Shown here piece by piece: positions 53,291-63,377 of a DNA stretch of 64,000 nucleotides. How positions within the stretch are numbered: position 1 is the stretch's first letter; the number at the start of each line of letters is the position of its first letter. Both the position numbers and the translations under genes were made by a program. The notes below the pieces were generated by a model. It worked only from the letters and a program-made list of their open reading frames with translations. It was not told the DNA's origin and did no database searches. The DNA is from Marinomonas colpomeniae (GTDB lineage Bacteria; Pseudomonadota; Gammaproteobacteria; Pseudomonadales; Marinomonadaceae): positions 166,791-230,790 of the forward strand of contig NZ_JACYFC010000005.1 in assembly GCF_014803385.1 (NCBI RefSeq). Reading direction: 5' to 3'.

Positions 53291-54019
53291 TCAGAGTGGA
53301 AGTATTATCTGTTCATTTTTCACTTCACCAGAGTCGTCAATCAGCTTATCAATAGGACTCAGCGTCCATTCGATAGAATCTTTTCCAAGGCTATTTAAAT
53401 AAGCGTTTGCTTTTGAAAAGTGTCGACAACCTAAAAAACCACGATAAGCAGATAAAGGCGAAGGGTGAACACTTTCTAATACATAATGTTTTTGACGATC
53501 TATGTGTCGCCCTTTCTTCTGAGCATAAGCCCCCCACAACATGAAAACAACGCCATCATGTTCCTCATCAATAAGTTTAATAATTTTGTCGGTGAACATC
53601 TCCCAACCTTTATTTTGATGAGAGCCAGCCTTTCCAGCTTCAACAGTTAAAACACTGTTCAACAATAAAACCCCTTGCTCTGCCCACTGCAGTAAAAAAC
53701 CATGATTTACAGGTGAAATACCCAAATCAGCTTCCAGCTCTTTATACATATTCATCAAAGATGGTGGTACTTTAACGCCAGGTTTCACAGAAAAAGACAA
53801 GCCGTGTGCTTGGCTTTCACCGTGATAAGGGTCTTGTCCAAGAATGACAACCTTCACTTTTCGAAAAGGGGTCTGATTTAAGGCAGTAAAATAATCAGAC
53901 TCCACAGGATAAATAGTACTATCCTGCCTTTCGGACCGTAAGAATTTCTGCAAAGACCTCATGTAGTCTTTATCAAACTCACCAGCCAGCCATTCATTCC
54001 AATCGGATGTTAATTCCAT
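53291..54019 (-). CDS. ung: Uracil-DNA glycosylase
   Basis: Removes uracil from DNA in base-excision repair. VVILGQDPYHGESQAHGLSF carries the catalytic Asp and water-activating loop. LLLNSVLTVEAGKAGSH and HPSPLSAYRGFLGCRHF (His, leucine-intercalation loop) complete the family-1 signature. 242 residues with an AGAG-rich ribosome region. Confidence 0.97.
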   Translation of the reverse strand: MELTSDWNEWLAGEFDKDYMRSLQKFLRSERQDSTIYPVESDYFTALNQTPFRKVKVVILGQDPYHGESQAHGLSFSVKPGVKVPPSLMNMYKELEADLGISPVNHGFLLQWAEQGVLLLNSVLTVEAGKAGSHQNKGWEMFTDKIIKLIDEEHDGVVFMLWGAYAQKKGRHIDRQKHYVLESVHPSPLSAYRGFLGCRHFSKANAYLNSLGKDSIEWTLSPIDKLIDDSGEVKNEQIILPL

Positions 54020-54072
54020 TACTTCACTCTCTTTGATAGGTTCGTTCTCTTAATGGCTTAAGTCCCTTTACA

Positions 54073-54948
54073 TCAGAGAAAAGGATTCAAACTTGGTGTT
54101 GCCTTGAATTCATAATAATACTCAAGCGACATTGTATCCTCTGGTGTTAGTAAATGTTTCAGTAACATCCAAGCCATCTCCCTCAACCCATACGCCCTAA
54201 TATAGTCAGCTATTACTTCAAGCGTTTCTTTCATTGGTAAATCAGATTGATAAGAGGACACTAACAGAGCAATTTGTTTGTCATCTAAATTATGAGATTT
54301 TGCAATAACAGCAAGATCAAACAAAGCATCACCTGTTCCAGAATACTCCCAGTCGATTAGCCAAAGCTTTTCATCATCCATTAGAAAGTTTTTCGGATTA
54401 AGGTCATTATGACAAAGTACAGCCGGAAGAATCATCGCAGGACGATCTAACTGTTCAAAAATCACATGAAGGTATTCATATTCAGTCCATACTGAGGCAT
54501 TCTTTTTTCCATGCTGCTTGATCATTTTCAAATAATGTTCAATGACATCAAAAACCAAATACATACGCTTACTGATTGGTAAACAATGCGTTTTGGCAAG
54601 CGCCTTAGCGATGCGAACGATATCCTTGTCTTGATGAGCTACAGTCCAACTCAAAGAAGGCTGACTAACAAACATACAAGCAAAGGCACCATAATCATCA
54701 CTCCAAACAACAGCAGGAGAAAGACCAATTGCCACTGCGTCTTTAAGTATTTGTATTTCCTCAGCACGATTAATATAAAAAGCATCACAATCAATATAGG
54801 GAATACGCAATACAAAACGAGAAACTTGGTCCCAATGAATCAAATACACTTTATTTGAAAAGCCTTCGTTAAATAAAGTCGCCTCAATTTGGGACTTCTG
54901 CGGCAATATTCCAGCCATTTTTAAGAAATACTCAGATAGTGTCGTCAT
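54073..54948 (-). CDS. Aminoglycoside/choline kinase-like phosphotransferase
   Basis: A 291-residue APH-fold kinase. The catalytic loop is VLCHNDLNPKNFLM (Asp and Asn), and the metal-binding loop is LWLIDWEYSGTGDALFDLAV. The EYSG pattern places it nearer to choline/ethanolamine or thiamine kinases than to antibiotic kinases. The substrate cannot be named. It is leftward and divergent from hexR; no phospholipid or thiamine gene adjoins it. Confidence 0.78.
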   Translation of the reverse strand: MTTLSEYFLKMAGILPQKSQIEATLFNEGFSNKVYLIHWDQVSRFVLRIPYIDCDAFYINRAEEIQILKDAVAIGLSPAVVWSDDYGAFACMFVSQPSLSWTVAHQDKDIVRIAKALAKTHCLPISKRMYLVFDVIEHYLKMIKQHGKKNASVWTEYEYLHVIFEQLDRPAMILPAVLCHNDLNPKNFLMDDEKLWLIDWEYSGTGDALFDLAVIAKSHNLDDKQIALLVSSYQSDLPMKETLEVIADYIRAYGLREMAWMLLKHLLTPEDTMSLEYYYEFKATPSLNPFL

Positions 54949-55037
54949 TTTTAAGGATTTTATTGCCAGAATTGTAAGTGGCTGTCAGAATGAACAACTC
55001 AACTATCCGAGTCAATAGACAACTTTGAAGCAGATTA

Positions 55038-55904
55038 ATGAATAAACACGAAGACATTATTCGTAAGATACAAGAGCGACTGAGTACTTTAAGCAAATCT
55101 GAGCGTAAAGTAGCAGAAGCAATTCTTGCTGATCCAAAAACGACCATCCACTCCAGTATTGCAAAGCTTGCAGCTCGCGCTGAAGTGAGTGAGCCAACTG
55201 TTAACCGCTTTTGCCGTAGCCTTATTGGTAGCGGTTTTCCCGATTTCAAAGTATCACTCGCTCAAAGTTTAGCGACGGGAACGCCTTACGTGAACTTAAA
55301 CGTAGAGCCTGATGATGCTCCGGGAGCAGTTACCACTAAGATTTTTGAAGCAGCAAAAAACAACTTAACTCGCGCCCAAGAGATTCTTCCTGAACATCTT
55401 ATAAGTCGCGCAGTTGATGTTTTGGCGCAAGCTCGCCGAATTGAGTTTTATGGTTTGGGGGCCTCTGGTCCAGTTGCTCAAGACGCACACCATAAGTTTT
55501 TCCGTCTAAATATGCCTGTTGTCGCATACATAGATATTTTAGTACAACGTATGGCTGCCGCGGCTACCCATCCCGGTGATGCTGTTGTGGTTATTTCCTA
55601 CACTGGCCGCACTTTGCCACTAATAGAAACAGCACGAGTAGCGCGTGAAGCTGGCGCCTCCGTCATAGGTATTACTAACCCTGGCTCCCCACTCACAGAA
55701 CATTGCTCTATTGTCTTGCCAATTGAAGAAACAGAAGATACCGATATTTATACTCCTATGAGTTCACGTATTGTCTATTTAACTTTAATTGATGCTCTGG
55801 CGACAGGTGTTCTATTAAAGCGAGGCCCTGAGTTCAACGCACACCTCAAAAAACTAAAACAAAGCGTACAAGATACTCGTTTGCCAAAAGCTGAAAAAAA
55901 ATAA
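55038..55904 (+). CDS. hexR: RpiR-family regulator HexR
   Basis: Represses (and in some genera activates) Entner-Doudoroff and glycolytic genes; KDPG is the known effector. The N-terminal helix-turn-helix (about 1-77) has LSKSERKVAEAILADP and EVSEPTVNRFCRSLI. The SIS domain (about 115-250) has RIEFYGLGASGPVAQDA, VVVISYTGRT and ITNPGSPLTEH. Its 288 residues fit HexR. It is convergent with edd, whose promoter region carries HexR-type boxes. Confidence 0.93.
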   Translation: MNKHEDIIRKIQERLSTLSKSERKVAEAILADPKTTIHSSIAKLAARAEVSEPTVNRFCRSLIGSGFPDFKVSLAQSLATGTPYVNLNVEPDDAPGAVTTKIFEAAKNNLTRAQEILPEHLISRAVDVLAQARRIEFYGLGASGPVAQDAHHKFFRLNMPVVAYIDILVQRMAAAATHPGDAVVVISYTGRTLPLIETARVAREAGASVIGITNPGSPLTEHCSIVLPIEETEDTDIYTPMSSRIVYLTLIDALATGVLLKRGPEFNAHLKKLKQSVQDTRLPKAEKK

Positions 55905-55932
55905 TTCATTAGAATAATAATAAACGAAAAAT

Positions 55933-55965
55933 AAAAAAGGACACATTTATGTGTCCTTTTTTATT
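55933..55965 (+). terminator. Terminator after hexR
   Basis: AAAAAAGGACAC and GTGTCCTTTTTT arms with a 6-base loop. Confidence 0.9.
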
Positions 55966-56054
55966 TGCACTTCTCACGAAAAAACGACTTAAAGTTATTT
56001 CAGCATATTGCAAAAAATTGATTTTTCGAGCTCTTAAAGATCACTTTTTAAGAA

Positions 56055-56081
56055 TAAAAAAAGGGGCTTAAATAAGCCCCT
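56055..56081 (-). terminator. Terminator after edd
   Basis: AGGGGCTTA and TAAGCCCCT arms with a 2-base gap are followed by a T-run on the minus strand. Confidence 0.9.
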
Positions 56082-56088
56082 AAACACC

Positions 56089-56112
56089 ATTTACTAACAT
56101 TTGTTAGTAAAT
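56089..56112. repeat. Perfect inverted repeat in the edd 3' region
   Basis: ATTTACTAACA (56089-56099) and TGTTAGTAAAT (56102-56112) are perfect 11-bp arms two bases apart, directly between the edd stop and its terminator. The symmetry could bind a protein or form an extra mRNA hairpin. Confidence 0.7.
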
Positions 56113-56124
56113 CAGAGGAAACGA

Positions 56125-57939
56125 TTAATCATTAAACAAGCTACAAGCACCTTGCTCAGCACCACTTACTAATGCTCGTTGCGCACTGAACAACTCTCTT
56201 CCCATCCCTTGATGTGAGTCGGTTAGATCTTGCTTAGCCGCTTCTCGGCCATTAAGTTCTTCATCAGATATCAAAACAGATAAAGTTCCTTCAATCGCAT
56301 CAAGGCGAACCATATCACCATCTTTAATTTTCGCGATCAATCCACCTGCCAACGCTTCTGGCGTTAAATGAATGGCTGCAGGTACTTTACCTGATGCACC
56401 AGACATACGCCCGTCCGTCACCAAAGCAACTTTATAACCTTGATCCTGTAAATTACCAAGAAAAGGGGTGAGTTTGTGAAGCTCTGGCATACCTAGCGCT
56501 TTTGGACCTTGAAAACGTACAACAGCAATACAGTCACGTTTCAATTCGCCACTTGAAATGGCATCAGCCAAGGCATTTTGACTGTGAAATACAACCGCTG
56601 GAGCTTCAATAATTCGGTTTGCTTCTTGTACTGCAGATACCTTGATAACAGCACGCCCAAGGTTTCCTTTCAGTAGTGACAAGCCACCCTCTTTACTGAA
56701 CGGATTTTCCATTGGACGAATAACGTCTTCATCTAAACTCTTAGATGGGCCATCGCGCCATACTAGTTCGTCGCCATCAAAAAATGGTTCTTTGGTGTAA
56801 TGCGTTAGACCTTTACCAACAACAGTATTTACATCTTCATGAAGTAAGCCGCCTTTTAAAAGCTGCTTGACCAAGAACGCCATACCGCCAGCCGCATGGA
56901 AATGATTGATATCAGCATGGCCATTTGGATAAATACGAGTCATTAGTGGCACAACTTTAGATAGAGCAGAAAAATCGTCCCAAGTAACAATAATGCCAGC
57001 CGCACGGGCATAAGCAACAATGTGCATTGTGTGGTTAGTTGAACCACCAGTCGCTAATAGTCCAACAATAGAATTGACAATACTGCGTTCATCAATGACT
57101 TCGTACAAAGGTCTAAAAGTTCGACCTAATGCTGTAATTTTAGTAGATAGTTGGGATGCGTATTTAGTTAACGCACCACGCAATGGATCTTCAGGATTAA
57201 CAAAAGAAGAACCAGGAAGCTGAAGCCCCATCATTTCAACCAGTAGTTGATTTGAATTCGCTGTTCCGTAAAAAGTACAAGTACCGGCACTGTGATAAGA
57301 AGCCGACTCCGCTTCAAGTAACTCATCACGTGTAGCTTGACCTTGAGCATAGCGCTGACGAACAGCGGCTTTCTGGGCATTGGTAATACCTGAAGGCATT
57401 GGCCCAGCAGGAATAAATAACGCAGGAAGATGACCAAAGCGTAAAGCTGCAATTAATAAACCTGGTACGATTTTGTCACAAATACCTAAGTAGATAGCTG
57501 CATCAAACATATTATGGGAAAGCGCTATCGCTGCACCTTGTGCAATGTTGTCACGGCTGAATAAACTCAACTCCATACCGTCTTGACCTTGAGTAACGCC
57601 ATCACACATGGCAGGAACACCACCGGCGAATTGAGCCATTGAGCCCATTTCTTTCACTGCAGTACGAATTTGATCCGGATAGCTTTCATATGGCTGATGA
57701 GCAGACAACATATCATTATAAGAAGAAATAATGCCGACATTCGCTTCTTCCATCAGCGTCAATTTTTGCTTGTCTTGAGGCTCACATGCTGCGAAGCCAT
57801 GCGCTAAATTTCCGCATGATAGTTTTCCACGATGTGGACCTTGCTCTTCAGCTTTTTTCATATCTTTAAGATACTGAGTACGCAAGGTTTTACTTCGCTC
57901 AATGATGTCGTTCGTCACCTTAGTAACAATCGGATTCAT
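56125..57939 (-). CDS. edd: 6-phosphogluconate dehydratase
   Basis: Iron-sulfur dehydratase that makes KDPG from 6-phosphogluconate in the Entner-Doudoroff pathway. Cluster cysteines are visible in [17 protein letters not shown], [16 protein letters not shown] and [13 protein letters not shown] blocks. [30 protein letters not shown] and [16 protein letters not shown] mark Edd rather than IlvD. The 604 residues match. GGAG precedes the ATG. Divergent from gapA. eda, zwf and pgl are not in this window. Confidence 0.96.
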   Translation of the reverse strand: MNPIVTKVTNDIIERSKTLRTQYLKDMKKAEEQGPHRGKLSCGNLAHGFAACEPQDKQKLTLMEEANVGIISSYNDMLSAHQPYESYPDQIRTAVKEMGSMAQFAGGVPAMCDGVTQGQDGMELSLFSRDNIAQGAAIALSHNMFDAAIYLGICDKIVPGLLIAALRFGHLPALFIPAGPMPSGITNAQKAAVRQRYAQGQATRDELLEAESASYHSAGTCTFYGTANSNQLLVEMMGLQLPGSSFVNPEDPLRGALTKYASQLSTKITALGRTFRPLYEVIDERSIVNSIVGLLATGGSTNHTMHIVAYARAAGIIVTWDDFSALSKVVPLMTRIYPNGHADINHFHAAGGMAFLVKQLLKGGLLHEDVNTVVGKGLTHYTKEPFFDGDELVWRDGPSKSLDEDVIRPMENPFSKEGGLSLLKGNLGRAVIKVSAVQEANRIIEAPAVVFHSQNALADAISSGELKRDCIAVVRFQGPKALGMPELHKLTPFLGNLQDQGYKVALVTDGRMSGASGKVPAAIHLTPEALAGGLIAKIKDGDMVRLDAIEGTLSVLISDEELNGREAAKQDLTDSHQGMGRELFSAQRALVSGAEQGACSLFND

Positions 57940-57994
57940 GCCTATCTCCGTTTTAAGTCAGTTATCTCAACAACAGTAAGATGTTATAATATTA

Positions 57995-58009
57995 TGTAAT
58001 ATTACTACA
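57995..58009. promoter_or_regulatory. HexR operator 1 (near edd)
   Basis: TGTAATATTACTACA fits the published HexR consensus TGTARTWWWACTACA at every position. It lies 56 bases before the edd start. Confidence 0.85.
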
Positions 58010-58064
58010 TTTTTAGTTTTTTTCACGCTAAAAACATCATAATCACTGATAAAAATCAATTTTG

Positions 58065-58079
58065 TGTAATTTTTTTACA
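58065..58079. promoter_or_regulatory. HexR-like operator 2 (middle)
   Basis: TGTAATTTTTTTACA keeps the TGTAA/TTACA outer arms of the HexR box but not the internal ACT; weaker than box 1. Confidence 0.55.
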
Positions 58080-58240
58080 TAAACAGTTAGAATAGTCATT
58101 ATTCCAACTAAAAAATCTCAGCACTCGTAACGCTTTTGTAATACAATTAGGGTTAACATGACTAATAGATCAAGTTATGATCAAAATATAGTCAAATTAA
58201 TAAGGATTTGTTACTAATTCCTTGCGTAAAAAATTACTTA

Positions 58241-58255
58241 TGTAGTATTTTTACA
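58241..58255. promoter_or_regulatory. HexR-like operator 3 (near gapA)
   Basis: TGTAGTATTTTTACA matches the left half of the HexR consensus fully and the right half partly. It overlaps a possible gapA -10 region (TTGCGT at 58222, TATTTT at 58246, 18-base spacer). Confidence 0.6.
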
Positions 58256-58329
58256 TCAAACAACAATACAGAACGTTGGATATTGGAATTTTAATAGCCA
58301 ACAACTTCCGCACTATATTAGAGGTAAGT

Positions 58330-59343
58330 ATGACAATCAAAGTAGCTATCAACGGTTATGGACGCATTGGACGCAATACACTTAGAGCTTTATATGAATC
58401 TGGCAAGCGTGATCAAATTCAAATAGTAGCAATCAATGATCTTGGCGATTCAAAAACCAACGCTCATTTGACTAAATACGATACAGTCCATGGTCGTTTT
58501 GGCGAAGAAGTAACCTTTGATGATGAAGCCTTATACGTCAACCAAGATAAAATTCGCACTTTCTCAGAACGTAATCCAGCTGATCTTCCATGGGCAGAAT
58601 TAGGTGTAGACGTTGTTTACGAATGTACTGGATTCTTTACTACAAAAGAGAAAGCTAGCGCTCATATCTCTGCCGGTGCGAAGAAAGTAATCATTTCTGC
58701 TCCAGGTAAAGAAGTAGATGCAACGGTGGTATACGGTGTTAACCAAAATATTCTAACATCAGATATGACTGTAATTTCGAATGCTTCTTGTACAACTAAC
58801 TGTCTAGCACCTGTTGCTAAACCATTAAATGACAAGCTTGGCATTGAAAGCGGTTTAATGACAACGATTCATGCTTATACAAATGATCAACGTTTATCTG
58901 ATGTTTATCATGAAGATTTGTACCGTGCACGTGCAGCAGCAATGAACATGATTCCAAGTAAAACTGGCGCAGCAGCAGCAGTCGGTTTAGTTGTTCCTGA
59001 ACTATTAGGAAAATTTGATGGTATGTCAGTACGTGTACCAACAATCAATGTCTCTTTAGTTGATTTAACCTTCCTAGCACCACGTGAAACAACAGTAGAA
59101 GAAGTTAACAAAATCATTGAAAATGCGATTAAAGCAGACTCAGTTCTTGCAGAAGTTTTGCACGTTAATCATGAACCTCTTGTATCTTCAGATTTTAATC
59201 ATAGTGCTTTCACTTCAAACTTTGACGCAACTCAAACGCGTGTTCAGGGTAAATTAGTGAAAATTATGGCGTGGTACGATAACGAGTGGGGGTTCTCAAA
59301 CCGCATGCTCGACAATACTATTGCATTAATGAATGCAAAATAG
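58330..59343 (+). CDS. gapA: Glyceraldehyde-3-phosphate dehydrogenase, type I
   Basis: Interconverts glyceraldehyde-3-phosphate and 1,3-bisphosphoglycerate. GYGRIGR (10-16) is the NAD-binding glycine loop, and [12 protein letters not shown] carries the catalytic Cys (about 154). Start at 58330 has GAGG five bases upstream and yields 337 residues; a longer frame begins at 58276. The stretch [18 protein letters not shown] resembles the Pseudomonas Gap that lies divergent from edd under HexR. The E4P dehydrogenase paralogue is less likely. Confidence 0.94.
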   Translation: MTIKVAINGYGRIGRNTLRALYESGKRDQIQIVAINDLGDSKTNAHLTKYDTVHGRFGEEVTFDDEALYVNQDKIRTFSERNPADLPWAELGVDVVYECTGFFTTKEKASAHISAGAKKVIISAPGKEVDATVVYGVNQNILTSDMTVISNASCTTNCLAPVAKPLNDKLGIESGLMTTIHAYTNDQRLSDVYHEDLYRARAAAMNMIPSKTGAAAAVGLVVPELLGKFDGMSVRVPTINVSLVDLTFLAPRETTVEEVNKIIENAIKADSVLAEVLHVNHEPLVSSDFNHSAFTSNFDATQTRVQGKLVKIMAWYDNEWGFSNRMLDNTIALMNAK

Positions 59344-59352
59344 TTGATATAC

Positions 59353-59384
59353 ACGAAGGCTGCAGACGCAGCCTTCGTCGTTTA
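59353..59384 (+). terminator. Hairpin between gapA and pykA
   Basis: ACGAAGGCTGC and GCAGCCTTCGT are perfect 11-bp arms with a 4-base loop, followed by CGTTTAATAT. The tail is weak, so some transcription may pass into pykA. Confidence 0.65.
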
Positions 59385-59424
59385 ATATACTCCACTTCAA
59401 GCTTTCTAATCTTTGGTAAATAAA

Positions 59425-60873
59425 ATGACTCGTAGAACAAAAATTGTTGCAACATTAGGCCCAGCTTCCAGCACTCCTGAAATGATAGAAAAACTAATTC
59501 TGGCAGGCGCTAACGTCTTCCGTTTAAATTTTTCTCATGGTCAACCAGAAGATCACATTGATAGAGCTGAAGTTGTTCGTGCCATGGCAAAAAAGAACAA
59601 TTGTCATGTTGCTATTCTTGGCGACCTACAAGGACCAAAAATACGTATTGCACGTTTCACCAATACTAAAGTTGAGCTTAAAGATGGTGCCACTTTTGTT
59701 CTAGATGTTGCTTTTGATAAAAATGCTGGCGATGAAAGCCGTGTTGGTATTGATTATCCTCAACTAGCAGAAGACTCTGAACCAGGTAACATTTTATTAT
59801 TAGATGATGGCCGAGTTGTATTAGAAGTGCTTGAAGTAAAAGGCATGGAAGTGATTACTAAAGTCATTGTTGGCGGACCACTGTCTAACAATAAAGGCAT
59901 AAACCGCCAAGGTGGTGGCCTTTCTGCTGCTGCACTAACCGAAAAAGATAAAGAAGACATTAAAACGGCCGCATTACTTAAAGCAGACTACCTTGCTGTT
60001 TCTTTCCCTCGTAGCGCAGCAGATTTACATGAAGCGCGCGCATTAGCTGAAGCTGCCGGTCTTAAAGCGGGTATCGTGTCTAAAGTTGAACGTGCTGAAG
60101 CGGTTGCCGATCATGAGACATTAGACGCTATTATCTTAGCATCTGACGCAGTAATGGTTGCTCGTGGCGACCTAGGTGTTGAAATTGGTGATGCTGAACT
60201 TATCGGCGTACAAAAACACATGATTAAACGTTGTCGTCAATTGAACCGCCCAGTCATTACTGCGACTCAAATGATGGAAACAATGATTACAAGCGCAATG
60301 CCAACTCGCGCAGAAGTATTTGACGTAGCAAATGCTGTGCTAGATGGCACAGATGCAGTAATGTTATCTGCAGAAACCGCGGCCGGAGCTTACCCTGTAG
60401 AAGTTATTCAAACAATGAATCGTGTTTGTTTAGGAGCTGAAAAGCAACCAGCAATCAATCGCTCTAAACACCGTATTGATGCAACTTTTACAAATATTGA
60501 TGAGACTATTGCCATGTCTGCAATGTATGCGGCAAATCATCTAGAAGGCGTTAAAGCTATTATTAGTTTAACAGAGTCTGGAACAACACCTCTTCTATTG
60601 TCTCGTATCAGTTCAGGCTTGCCTATTTACGCACTTTCACCAAATCAAGAGACGCTAAACAAAGTAACTCTTTATCGCGGTGTAACGCCGATCTCTTTCT
60701 CTTCGAAAGAGTTCAATGTAGACAATATTGTTACTGGATTAGTAGAGCATGTTAAGTCGCTTGATCTAATTCAAGATGGTGATTTAGTGATTGTTACTAA
60801 AGGCGATCATCTTGTTAGTTATGGCACTACAAACATGATGAAAGTTGTTAAAGTCGGTGACGTTAAGGAATAA
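59425..60873 (+). CDS. pykA: Pyruvate kinase, PykA type
   Basis: Transfers phosphate from PEP to ADP. The N-terminal [18 protein letters not shown] and [13 protein letters not shown] are family hallmarks. [29 protein letters not shown] (metal and PEP site) and [10 protein letters not shown] follow. The ATG at 59425 gives 482 residues; the ribosome site is weak. mgsA follows closely, so the two are probably cotranscribed. Confidence 0.95.
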   Translation: MTRRTKIVATLGPASSTPEMIEKLILAGANVFRLNFSHGQPEDHIDRAEVVRAMAKKNNCHVAILGDLQGPKIRIARFTNTKVELKDGATFVLDVAFDKNAGDESRVGIDYPQLAEDSEPGNILLLDDGRVVLEVLEVKGMEVITKVIVGGPLSNNKGINRQGGGLSAAALTEKDKEDIKTAALLKADYLAVSFPRSAADLHEARALAEAAGLKAGIVSKVERAEAVADHETLDAIILASDAVMVARGDLGVEIGDAELIGVQKHMIKRCRQLNRPVITATQMMETMITSAMPTRAEVFDVANAVLDGTDAVMLSAETAAGAYPVEVIQTMNRVCLGAEKQPAINRSKHRIDATFTNIDETIAMSAMYAANHLEGVKAIISLTESGTTPLLLSRISSGLPIYALSPNQETLNKVTLYRGVTPISFSSKEFNVDNIVTGLVEHVKSLDLIQDGDLVIVTKGDHLVSYGTTNMMKVVKVGDVKE

Positions 60874-60894
60874 GCAACAACGAAGGGGTATACA

Positions 60895-61356
60895 GTGCAA
60901 CTTCAACAAAAAACCATTACAACACCAGTGCGTAAAAATATTGCATTGGTGGCGCATGATAATATGAAGCCAGCCCTCATTGAATGGGCTGAAAATCATA
61001 AAGAAAGGCTTATAAAACACAATTTAATGGCAACAGGGACAACAGGGAATTTAATGCATAAGCAATTAAACGTCCCTGTTCAATCTCTTATCAGCGGCCC
61101 ACTAGGTGGAGATCAACAACTAGGAGGATTAATTGCTGAAGGTAAGATTGATGTTTTGATATTTTTCTGGGATCCCTTTGAGCCTATGCCTCATGATCCA
61201 GACATTAAGGCATTACTTCGTGTAGCCGCTGTATGGAACATTCCTATTGCATGTAGTGTTTCATCTGCTAATTTTTTGGTCTCGTCACCCTTATTCGAAA
61301 CTGAATTTGATAGACAAATTCCAGATTATGAAAAATACCTCCAAGAGCGACTTTAG
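60895..61356 (+). CDS. mgsA: Methylglyoxal synthase
   Basis: Converts dihydroxyacetone phosphate to methylglyoxal, a bypass of lower glycolysis that relieves sugar-phosphate stress. [13 protein letters not shown] and [20 protein letters not shown] contain the substrate and catalytic Asp residues; [19 protein letters not shown] is the second active-site block. The start is GTG with AAGGGG about 6 bases upstream. 153 residues, as usual. Its TAG stop lies inside the terminator stem. Linkage to pykA is metabolically sensible. Confidence 0.95.
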   Translation: MQLQQKTITTPVRKNIALVAHDNMKPALIEWAENHKERLIKHNLMATGTTGNLMHKQLNVPVQSLISGPLGGDQQLGGLIAEGKIDVLIFFWDPFEPMPHDPDIKALLRVAAVWNIPIACSVSSANFLVSSPLFETEFDRQIPDYEKYLQERL

Positions 61357-61375
61357 TCGCTCTTGTCTTTTTTCC
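61342..61375 (+). terminator. Terminator overlapping the mgsA stop codon
   Basis: CAAGAGCGACT (61342-61352) and AGTCGCTCTTG (61355-61365) form an 11-bp stem followed by TCTTTTTT. The last four sense codons and the stop lie within the stem. Confidence 0.88.
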
Positions 61376-61565
61376 CTCTTAATAACTCTAAGCTCTACAA
61401 ACCATCTCAAAGCTCGCTGTTTTATTCAAAATCGGCTATATTAGCCGCCATTATTATTTACTTACATTCGTGTTAGGCCGCAATTTTAAGTAAATATATC
61501 TACTTATACTTTCAACGTAATACGCCCCTTAACGCCACGTTGAACATCATAACAGGAGAAATGTT

Positions 61566-62057
61566 TTGCAAGCAGAAGTCGCTCTAATAATGGGATCAAA
61601 AAGTGATTGGGCTACAATGGAAGGAGCTGCCGAAATTATGGACACCCTCGGTGTTAGCTATCACGTCGAAGTAGTTTCTGCTCACAGAACACCAGTCAAA
61701 TTGGCCGAATTTTCAGAAAATGCTGCGGCTAATGGCTTTAAAGTTATAATTGGCGGTGCTGGCGGTGCTGCACATCTACCAGGTATGGTTGCCGCACACA
61801 CACACTTACCAGTACTTGGTGTGCCTGTTCAAAGTAAAGCTCTAAACGGCATGGACAGCTTGCTATCGATTGCCCAGATGCCCAAAGGCGTTGCTGTTGG
61901 GACATTAGCAATTGGCAGCGCAGGTGCTTTTAATGCTGGATTATTAGCTTGCCAAATCCTAGCTGTATCAAACCCTGAACTAGCAACGAAGATTCAAGAC
62001 TTTAGAACCAAACAGACAGAAACAATTTTGGCTCACCCAGACCCTAGAGAGGTTTAA
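61566..62057 (+). CDS. purE: N5-carboxyaminoimidazole ribonucleotide mutase
   Basis: Rearranges N5-CAIR to CAIR in purine synthesis. [20 protein letters not shown] and [10 protein letters not shown] are the substrate loops, and [15 protein letters not shown] the nucleotide site. Start is TTG at 61566 with GGAG 7 bases upstream; the nearby ATG at 61561 is out of frame. 163 residues. purK follows after 3 bases. Confidence 0.95.
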   Translation: MQAEVALIMGSKSDWATMEGAAEIMDTLGVSYHVEVVSAHRTPVKLAEFSENAAANGFKVIIGGAGGAAHLPGMVAAHTHLPVLGVPVQSKALNGMDSLLSIAQMPKGVAVGTLAIGSAGAFNAGLLACQILAVSNPELATKIQDFRTKQTETILAHPDPREV

Positions 62058-62060
62058 GAT

Positions 62061-63128
62061 ATGTCTATTCTATGGGTATTAGGTGCTGGACAACTGGGTG
62101 CTATGCTAAAACAAGCAGGTACACCTCTAGGTATTGATGTTCGCCCTGTAGATATTGAGTCAACTGATACTTTGTCTCTAAATACAGACGACGTGGTAAC
62201 AGCAGAAAGAGAAGAATGGCCAGAAACCATCGCAACAAAACAACTCGCCACACATAACAACTTTGTTAATCTAAAAACTTTTCCTCAGTTAGCCGATCGA
62301 TTAACACAAAAACAGTGGCTAGACCGTCTTCAACTAGCTACTGCACCGTGGTTTCCTGTAGAAAGCAACTCAAACTCTGAATATGCTTATAAGACACTTG
62401 GTGAAAGAGTCCTTATGAAAAGTCGCCGAGGTGGCTATGATGGCAAAGGACAATACTGGCTAAAAGAATCTGAGGGCACAAATATACCAGAAGACTGGAA
62501 AGGGAATGCCATTGCCGAACAAGCAATTAACTTTGATGAAGAAGTTTCTTTGGTTGGCGTTCGAGGAAGAAATGGCGAAAAGCACTTTTACCCCTTAACA
62601 CTAAATCTTCACATTAATGGCATATTATACGCATCTATATCTCCACTAAACCGCCTCAAACCGCTGCAGAGTAAAGCAGAAGCAATGTTAAGTAAGTTAA
62701 TGGATACTCTAGACTACGTTGGTGTAATGGCAATGGAGTGCTTCCGTATTGGTGATGACTTACTTATCAATGAACTCGCACCTAGAGTTCATAACAGCGG
62801 TCATTGGACCCAAGCTGGAGCAAGCGTTTGTCAATTCGAGAACCATGTACGCGCTATAACAGGTTTACCATTAGCAGAAGCTGAAATAAAAGGCCAAAGC
62901 ATGATGGTTAACTTAATAGGCGTAGATTTAAATCATCACTGGCTTAAAACCAAAAGCTTAGAACTTTATTGGTACAAAAAAGAAGTTCGGCCTGGGCGAA
63001 AAGTTGGGCACCTAAACTTTTGCTCGAATAACATTACCGTCTTACAAAGCGCTTTAACATCACTAGATCTTCCGCAACCTTACCCTGAAGCAATTGCATG
63101 GTTAGCTGAAAATCTTCCAGAGCAATAG
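62061..63128 (+). CDS. purK: N5-carboxyaminoimidazole ribonucleotide synthase
   Basis: ATP-grasp enzyme that carboxylates AIR with bicarbonate. LWVLGAGQLGAMLKQAG is the N-terminal nucleotide fold. VLMKSRRGGYDGKGQYWL is the ATP lid, and LLINELAPRVHNSGHWTQ the metal and substrate site. 355 residues. Operon partner of purE. Confidence 0.96.
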   Translation: MSILWVLGAGQLGAMLKQAGTPLGIDVRPVDIESTDTLSLNTDDVVTAEREEWPETIATKQLATHNNFVNLKTFPQLADRLTQKQWLDRLQLATAPWFPVESNSNSEYAYKTLGERVLMKSRRGGYDGKGQYWLKESEGTNIPEDWKGNAIAEQAINFDEEVSLVGVRGRNGEKHFYPLTLNLHINGILYASISPLNRLKPLQSKAEAMLSKLMDTLDYVGVMAMECFRIGDDLLINELAPRVHNSGHWTQAGASVCQFENHVRAITGLPLAEAEIKGQSMMVNLIGVDLNHHWLKTKSLELYWYKKEVRPGRKVGHLNFCSNNITVLQSALTSLDLPQPYPEAIAWLAENLPEQ

Positions 63129-63155
63129 CCTCCTAGACTTACCTAAGTACTTTTG

Positions 63156-63192
63156 AAATGCCACTTCTGACAATCATTAGTGGCATTTTTTA
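63156..63192 (+). terminator. Terminator after purK
   Basis: AAATGCCACT (63156-63165) and AGTGGCATTT (63179-63188) followed by T residues. Confidence 0.85.
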
Positions 63193-63377
63193 ACTTGATA
63201 AATAAATTTTCACTCATAAACTAAATCAAAAGTGCATAAAAATAGCTAAAAATAAGCAAGAATGGTGTTTTTATACTTGTTTAGTTTGCAGAACACATTA
63301 TTCTAAATAGCCTGGCTGAAATACCTTAATCAAGAGCAAGAGAAGCAATACAATTAGATATAGATAAGGAATTCTAA

